This document shows positions 61,461 to 64,000 of a stretch of 64,000 nt of DNA, piece by piece (positions within the stretch are counted from its first letter, which is position 1; each line of letters starts with the position of its first letter). Made by a program: the position numbers and the translations under genes. Source of the DNA: Clostridia bacterium (GTDB taxonomy: Bacteria > Bacillota > Clostridia > Christensenellales > Borkfalkiaceae); assembly GCA_017621735.1 (NCBI GenBank), contig JAGASM010000033.1, positions 1 through 64,000 of the forward strand, read 5' to 3'. The notes below the pieces were generated by a model that was given only the letters and a program-made list of their open reading frames with translations, was not told the DNA's origin and searched no databases.

Positions 61461-64000
61461 TTATTCTTTTCCTGCCATCTTCTTGTAGCCTGCAAGACGA
61501 GCCTTGGAAGATTCTTCCGTCTTCTTGAAGAGTTCGTCTGCGACTTCGGGTTGCGTCTTCTTCAACGAAGCGTAACGCGTTTCGCCGAGGATGAAGGATT
61601 GATAATCGCCCGTGGGATCCTTGGAATCGAGCGTGAAGGGGTTTTCTCCCTTTTCCGCAAGTTCGGGATTGTAGCGGTACAAATGCCAGTAACCGCAGTC
61701 AACCGCCGCCTTTTCTTCCGCTTGCGATTTACCCATGTTGATACCGTGGTTGATACAAGGCGCATAGCAGATGATGAGGGAAGGTCCGTTGTACGCTTCC
61801 GCCTCTTTGAGTGCCTTGACGAGTTGTGCCTTATCCGAGCCCATTGCACATTGTGCAACGTAAACGTAACCGTAAGAAGCGGCGATCATGCCGAGGTCCT
61901 TCTTCTTAACGCGTTTCCCGGATGCGGCAAACTTTGCAACTGCGCCGATCGGGGTAGACTTACTTGCTTGTCCGCCCGTGTTGGAGTAAACTTCGGTGTC
62001 GAGTACGAGGACGTTGACGTCTTCTCCGCTCGCAAGAACGTGGTCAAGACCACCGTAACCGATATCGTATGCCCAACCGTCGCCGCCGATGATCCAGAAG
62101 GACTTCTTGATGAGGCAGTCTTTTTCTGCAAGGATTTCTTCAACGAGCGTCAATTCTTCGCCTTCGCATTCCGCCTTGCAGCCTTCGAGGCAAGCAACGA
62201 GTTCCGCCGCCGTCTTCTTGCTTTCTTCCGCGTTGTCCATGCCTGCAATCCATGCGTTGAGTTTTGCTTGGCATTCCGCGCAGTCAGCCCACATTTCCGC
62301 AAGTTTTGCAACCTTGTCTTTGAGCGCGCCGCGGCGAGCCTTATAAGCAAGTTGCATGCCGTAGCCGAATTCCGCGTTGTCTTCGAACAAGGAGTTCGCC
62401 CATGCGGGACCGTGTCCCTTCTTGTTCGTCGTGTAAGGACACGTAGGCGACGAACCGCCGTAGATGGAGGAGCATCCCGTTGCGTTTGCAACGATCATTC
62501 TGTCGCCGAACAACTGCGTAACAACCTTAACGTAAGGCGTTTCTCCGCAACCTGCGCAAGCGCCGGAGAATTCGAAGAGGGAAGGGGTGAACTGGCTCTT
62601 TTTAACGTCGGGCATCTTGACTTCGCTCAAATCGACGTCGGGAAGATTGACTGCGTATTCCCAGTTCTTCGCTTCCGCTTCTTCCATTTCCGCAAACGGC
62701 GTCATGACGAGTGCGGTATTTCCCTTCATGCCGGGGCAAACATCGGCGCAAACGCCGCATCCCATACAGTCAAGAGGAGAAACTTGCATTCTGTATTCGT
62801 AACCCTTCAATCCGATTGCGGGTTTGGTTACGAAACCTTCGGGTTTTTCCGTGCCTTCCGAAACGAGTGCGGGACGGATACAAGCGTGAGGGCAAACGAA
62901 TGCGCATTGGTTACATTGGATACAGTTTTCTTTGATCCACTTGGGAACCATAACGGCAACGCCGCGCTTTTCAAACTTCGTCGTGCCCGTGGGAACGGAA
63001 CCGTCCGCGTTGAATGCGGAAGAAGGAAGTTTGTCGCCTTCGAGGGCAAGGATAGGAGCAACGACCGTCTTGAAGTAGTCGTTATCCGCAAGTTTAACCA
63101 TTTCCGCGCCTTCCGTGGTGGTTGCCCAAGCGGCGGGAATGTCGATTTTAACGAGGTTTTCCTTTGCGGAATCGATTGCGTTGTAGTTCATTTGAACGAT
63201 TGCGTCGCCCTTTCTTGCAAAGGACTTGTACGCCATTTTCTTCATGAGTTCAACTGCATCCGCATAAGGCATGATTTGATCGTTGATGAGGAAGAATGCC
63301 GATTGCAAAATGGTATTCGTTCTTCCGCGAAGTCCGAGTTTTGCCGCAATGGAGATTGCGTCGATGACGTAGAGGTTCGCCTTCTTCTTTGCGAGCAAAT
63401 TCTTGACTTTTGCAGGAAGGTTTGCTTCGAGTTCTTCAACCGTCGTCCAAGGCGCGTTCAAAAGGAAGCTTCCGCCCTCTTTAAGGTCGTTGACCATGTC
63501 GTAACGAATGACGTAAGAGGGGTTGTGGCATGCGATGAAGTCCGCCGAGTCGATGAGGTATTCCGACTGAATGGGGGTTTTACCAAATCTCAAGTGGGAA
63601 ACGGTAATGCCGCCCGATTTTTTACTGTCATAGAAGAAATATGCCTGCGCATACATATCGGTATGGTCGCCGATGATCTTGATGGAGTTTTTGTTTGTAC
63701 CGACCGTACCGTCCGAGCCGAGTCCGTAGAACTTACAAGAGGTGGAGCCTGCGGGAGCCGCGTCGAATTTTTCGGAGAAGTCGAGCGAGGTGTTGGTAAT
63801 ATCGTCGTAAATACCGACGGTGAAGTGATTCTTCGAATCCTTCGCTTCGAGGTTTTTGTAGACGGAAAGAACCATAGACGGGTTGAATTCTTTCGAGCCG
63901 AGTCCGTAACGACCGCCTACGACGTCGATATTCTTCATGCCCTTTTCAAGGAGTGCCGTGCAAACGTCCAAATAAAGGGGTTCGCCAAGGGAACCGGGTT
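61461..64000 (-). CDS. nifJ: Pyruvate:ferredoxin oxidoreductase, 3' part (runs off the window)
   Basis: The visible 846 codons are the C-terminal part of a protein that is normally about 1170-1180 residues; the start lies beyond 64000. PFOR oxidises pyruvate to acetyl-CoA and CO2 and reduces ferredoxin. Seen in order: the end of domain II (LYLDVCTALLEKG), domain III, the EKR-type region, two 4Fe-4S clusters (CIQCNQCAFVCPHAC and CMGCGVCADVCPG), a further cluster Cys in CAGCGE, and the TPP domain (GGDGWAYDIGYGGLDH, NTGGQASKSTPIGA). A TTG at 63971 is not the start, as the frame stays open to the edge and the upstream residues fit the family. Confidence 0.97.
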   Translation of the reverse strand, partial: PGSLGEPLYLDVCTALLEKGMKNIDVVGGRYGLGSKEFNPSMVLSVYKNLEAKDSKNHFTVGIYDDITNTSLDFSEKFDAAPAGSTSCKFYGLGSDGTVGTNKNSIKIIGDHTDMYAQAYFFYDSKKSGGITVSHLRFGKTPIQSEYLIDSADFIACHNPSYVIRYDMVNDLKEGGSFLLNAPWTTVEELEANLPAKVKNLLAKKKANLYVIDAISIAAKLGLRGRTNTILQSAFFLINDQIMPYADAVELMKKMAYKSFARKGDAIVQMNYNAIDSAKENLVKIDIPAAWATTTEGAEMVKLADNDYFKTVVAPILALEGDKLPSSAFNADGSVPTGTTKFEKRGVAVMVPKWIKENCIQCNQCAFVCPHACIRPALVSEGTEKPEGFVTKPAIGLKGYEYRMQVSPLDCMGCGVCADVCPGMKGNTALVMTPFAEMEEAEAKNWEYAVNLPDVDLSEVKMPDVKKSQFTPSLFEFSGACAGCGETPYVKVVTQLFGDRMIVANATGCSSIYGGSSPTCPYTTNKKGHGPAWANSLFEDNAEFGYGMQLAYKARRGALKDKVAKLAEMWADCAECQAKLNAWIAGMDNAEESKKTAAELVACLEGCKAECEGEELTLVEEILAEKDCLIKKSFWIIGGDGWAYDIGYGGLDHVLASGEDVNVLVLDTEVYSNTGGQASKSTPIGAVAKFAASGKRVKKKDLGMIAASYGYVYVAQCAMGSDKAQLVKALKEAEAYNGPSLIICYAPCINHGINMGKSQAEEKAAVDCGYWHLYRYNPELAEKGENPFTLDSKDPTGDYQSFILGETRYASLKKTQPEVADELFKKTEESSKARLAGYKKMAGKE

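Noticed and set aside
63971..64000. TTG 63971 as start of the pyruvate:ferredoxin oxidoreductase gene
   Set aside because: The frame is open to the window edge and the upstream residues fit the family (NPLYLDVC), so the gene is cut by the window.

Overview
The window looks like core chromosome from a Gram-positive, anaerobic Clostridia-type Firmicute. The supporting signs are strong AGGAGG-type ribosome sites, sigma-A promoters with 17-bp spacers, many lipoboxes, a SipW/TasA-type export locus, glutamine synthetase type III, pyruvate:ferredoxin oxidoreductase, RadA, RqcP and HelD. GC is near 50 percent by eye. A gut Christensenellales-like lineage would fit, but that is inference. No rRNA, CRISPR array, transposase or phage gene was seen. 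One tRNA gene is present.

Layout. 1-4.1 kb: a RecD-like helicase, a lipoprotein with gluzincin-type zinc-protease motifs behind a three-fold promoter-like repeat, and a small membrane protein. 4.1-7 kb: an AraC-type regulator divergent from a GH3 beta-glucosidase. 7.1-15.2 kb: a phosphate block (pstS, a fused pstC-pstA, pstB, phoU, then a Na/Pi cotransporter and a PhoP/PhoR-like pair). Both transcription units start with four hexamers at 11-bp period and a -10 box exactly 9 bp further on, so they read as PhoP-controlled. 15.2-21.1 kb: purine salvage (xpt and a BMP-type nucleoside ABC transporter). 21.2-27.6 kb: glutamine synthetase III, a COG2509 flavoprotein, dUTPase, TrmB and three small genes ending in a LURP-one/tubby-like protein. 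27.8-30.8 kb (minus strand): rqcP, ispDF and radA, with a 113-bp tandem repeat of the ispD start between rqcP and ispDF.

30.9-45.4 kb: rpoB and rpoC behind a consensus promoter, with RpoB carrying an insertion and a long acidic tail; a lipoprotein; an ECF sigma factor with an RsgI-like anti-sigma; a zinc-ribbon membrane protein; HelD; and a HAD phosphatase. 45.5-50 kb: a type IIA topoisomerase pair, closer to ParE/ParC. 50.1-55.5 kb (minus strand): a SipW signal peptidase locus with TasA-like and beta-helix surface proteins, preceded by a 31-codon small ORF that overlaps the operon promoter. 55.7-58.1 kb: a small flavinylation locus (FMN-bind-like lipoprotein, ApbE, NusG-II-type protein). 58.2-64 kb: DegV, citrate synthase, tRNA-Arg(ACG), a DUF1858 protein and the 3' part of pyruvate:ferredoxin oxidoreductase, which runs off the right edge.

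The most unusual items are the ispD 5' triplication that creates two coupled mini-ORFs, the PstC-PstA fusion inside a two-operon Pho regulon, the SipW/TasA/beta-helix locus with its small ORF, the acidic RpoB tail, and the flavinylation locus with a direct repeat of a gene end. All functional calls are by recognition of motifs and overall sequence; no database search was run.
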